A stretch of DNA of 64,000 bases from Actinobacteria bacterium HGW-Actinobacteria-4 (GTDB taxonomy: Bacteria; Actinomycetota; Actinomycetes; Actinomycetales; Demequinaceae): assembly GCA_002841315.1 (NCBI GenBank), contig PHEW01000005.1, positions 118,564 through 182,563 of the forward strand. The letters run 5' to 3'. The notes under the pieces are model-generated. The model had not been told where the DNA came from and searched no databases. It was given only the letters and a program-made list of their open reading frames with translations. Position 1 is the first letter of the stretch. The number at the start of each line of letters is the position of its first letter. The translations under genes and the position numbers were made by a program. Below, piece by piece: positions 63,338 to 64,000 of this stretch.

Positions 63338-64000
63338 GTCTCAAGTTCCGCACCATGCGCCATCAGCTCCAGCGTGAGTGGTGGCGGGGCCTCATGTTGG
63401 TTGGTGGGGCGATCTGGTCGTTGAGCCTGATCCCCGCAGTGGTGTGGGCGCAGTTCTCGTTGCTGCATCAGGCGCCGCAGGTGCGCGAGTCTGCGCTGGT
63501 GGCCTTCACCTTGGTGGTGGCGTTGGGCTGGATCGTGGTGCCGTTGCTGATCTCTGGGCTTGACGACACGCTGGACCCTGGCAGATTCGCCTCCTTGGGA
63601 TTGCACGCGCAAGCCATCATGCCGGGACTGACCCTCGCAACCCTGCTGACGGTGCCCGCCTTGTTCTTCCTGTTGGTGTTCGGAGTCCTGGCCGCCTCGT
63701 GGCGCGCCGAGGGCTCACTGGCGCTCGCCGTGGCGTTGGTGGGAGCCGTGCTGACGGTACTGATGCTGGTGTTCTCTGCGCGCCTCACCACAGCATGGGC
63801 GGGACGATTGCTGGCGTCGCGCCGCTCGCGCCTCTATGCAATGGCGGCGGTCGTTGCAGGTGTATCCCTCGTGGGACCTGCAGCGTGGGTGTTGTTCCGG
63901 GACGGATTCGAGGTAGTGCTGGACTACGACGTCCCGGTGTTGCTCGAGCAGGTAGCGCGCACGCCGATCGGGGCGGGTGTGGCGGCGGCGACGGCGGCGA
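63319..64000 (+). CDS. ABC transporter permease (partial, runs off the window)
   Basis: An open frame from GTG 63319 (or ATG 63355) continues to the last base without a stop. At least 227 residues: a short cytoplasmic start (LKFRTMRHQLQREWWRG), then several spans including LMLVGGAIWSLSLIPAVVWA and GLTLATLLTVPALFFLLVFG. It overlaps the ATPase gene and is its likely membrane partner. The C-terminal part is beyond the window, so family assignment and substrate stay open. Confidence 0.8.
   Translation, partial: MVATVLSLKFRTMRHQLQREWWRGLMLVGGAIWSLSLIPAVVWAQFSLLHQAPQVRESALVAFTLVVALGWIVVPLLISGLDDTLDPGRFASLGLHAQAIMPGLTLATLLTVPALFFLLVFGVLAASWRAEGSLALAVALVGAVLTVLMLVFSARLTTAWAGRLLASRRSRLYAMAAVVAGVSLVGPAAWVLFRDGFEVVLDYDVPVLLEQVARTPIGAGVAAATAA

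Overview
The window looks like a chromosomal segment of a high-GC Gram-positive actinobacterium, probably Micrococcales (a Demequina- or Cellulomonas-like facultative anaerobe); the genus cannot be fixed from sequence alone. Pointers are the acyl-CoA carboxylase set AccA/AccD/AccE with birA, a LpdA-type quinone reductase, a Tad locus in mycobacterial order, an ftsE-ftsX-smpB neighbourhood, and a tmRNA whose tag reads ADSKRTDFALAA. No insertion sequence, prophage, CRISPR array, rRNA or tRNA gene was found.

Layout. 0-2.2 kb: end of a UDP-galactopyranose mutase gene and a LytTR/GHKL two-component pair. 2.3-8.3 kb: nucleoside salvage (add, deoC, phosphohexomutase, purine nucleoside phosphorylase) and lpdA. 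8.3-13 kb: a BASS transporter, an acyl-CoA ligase and a membrane-anchored EEP-family hydrolase. 13-25.5 kb: biotin carboxylase, maf, an ABC exporter pair (one half frameshifted in its Walker A motif), a SanA-like protein, accE, feoABC, accD and birA. This resembles the mycobacterial birA-accD5-accE5-maf-accA3 order, but split by the feo operon and by the exporter block.

25.5-29.9 kb: five small multi-membrane-span proteins of unknown function, apparently a paralogous set, interrupted by an SRAP gene and a 0.7 kb stretch with no convincing gene. 30-34.6 kb: tadA-tadB-tadC, a small pilin-like gene and three TadE/TadG-like genes. 35-41.3 kb: a sugar ABC importer and a GH2 beta-mannosidase with LacI-type operator candidates. 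41.5-52.8 kb: an anaerobic metabolism block of pyruvate formate-lyase and its activase, a rhodanese lipoprotein behind a CsoR/CstR-type palindrome, transhydrogenase pntAA-AB-B, an OFA-type MFS carrier with a 44-residue companion protein, and adhE. Together these would take mannosides to pyruvate, then formate, acetyl-CoA and ethanol, with NAD(P)H balancing. 52.9-60 kb: prfB, ftsE, ftsX, an M23 murein hydrolase, smpB, a DUF2207 protein and ssrA. 60.2-64 kb: a fatty acid desaturase, a Ca2+/Na+ antiporter and an ABC transporter whose permease runs off the window.

A recurring feature is a -10-like hexamer (TANNNT or a variant such as CACAAT) ending 6-7 bases before an ATG/GTG with no Shine-Dalgarno sequence. 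At least sixteen genes show it, which suggests extensive leaderless transcription. Start choices below use this pattern or a visible ribosome binding site.
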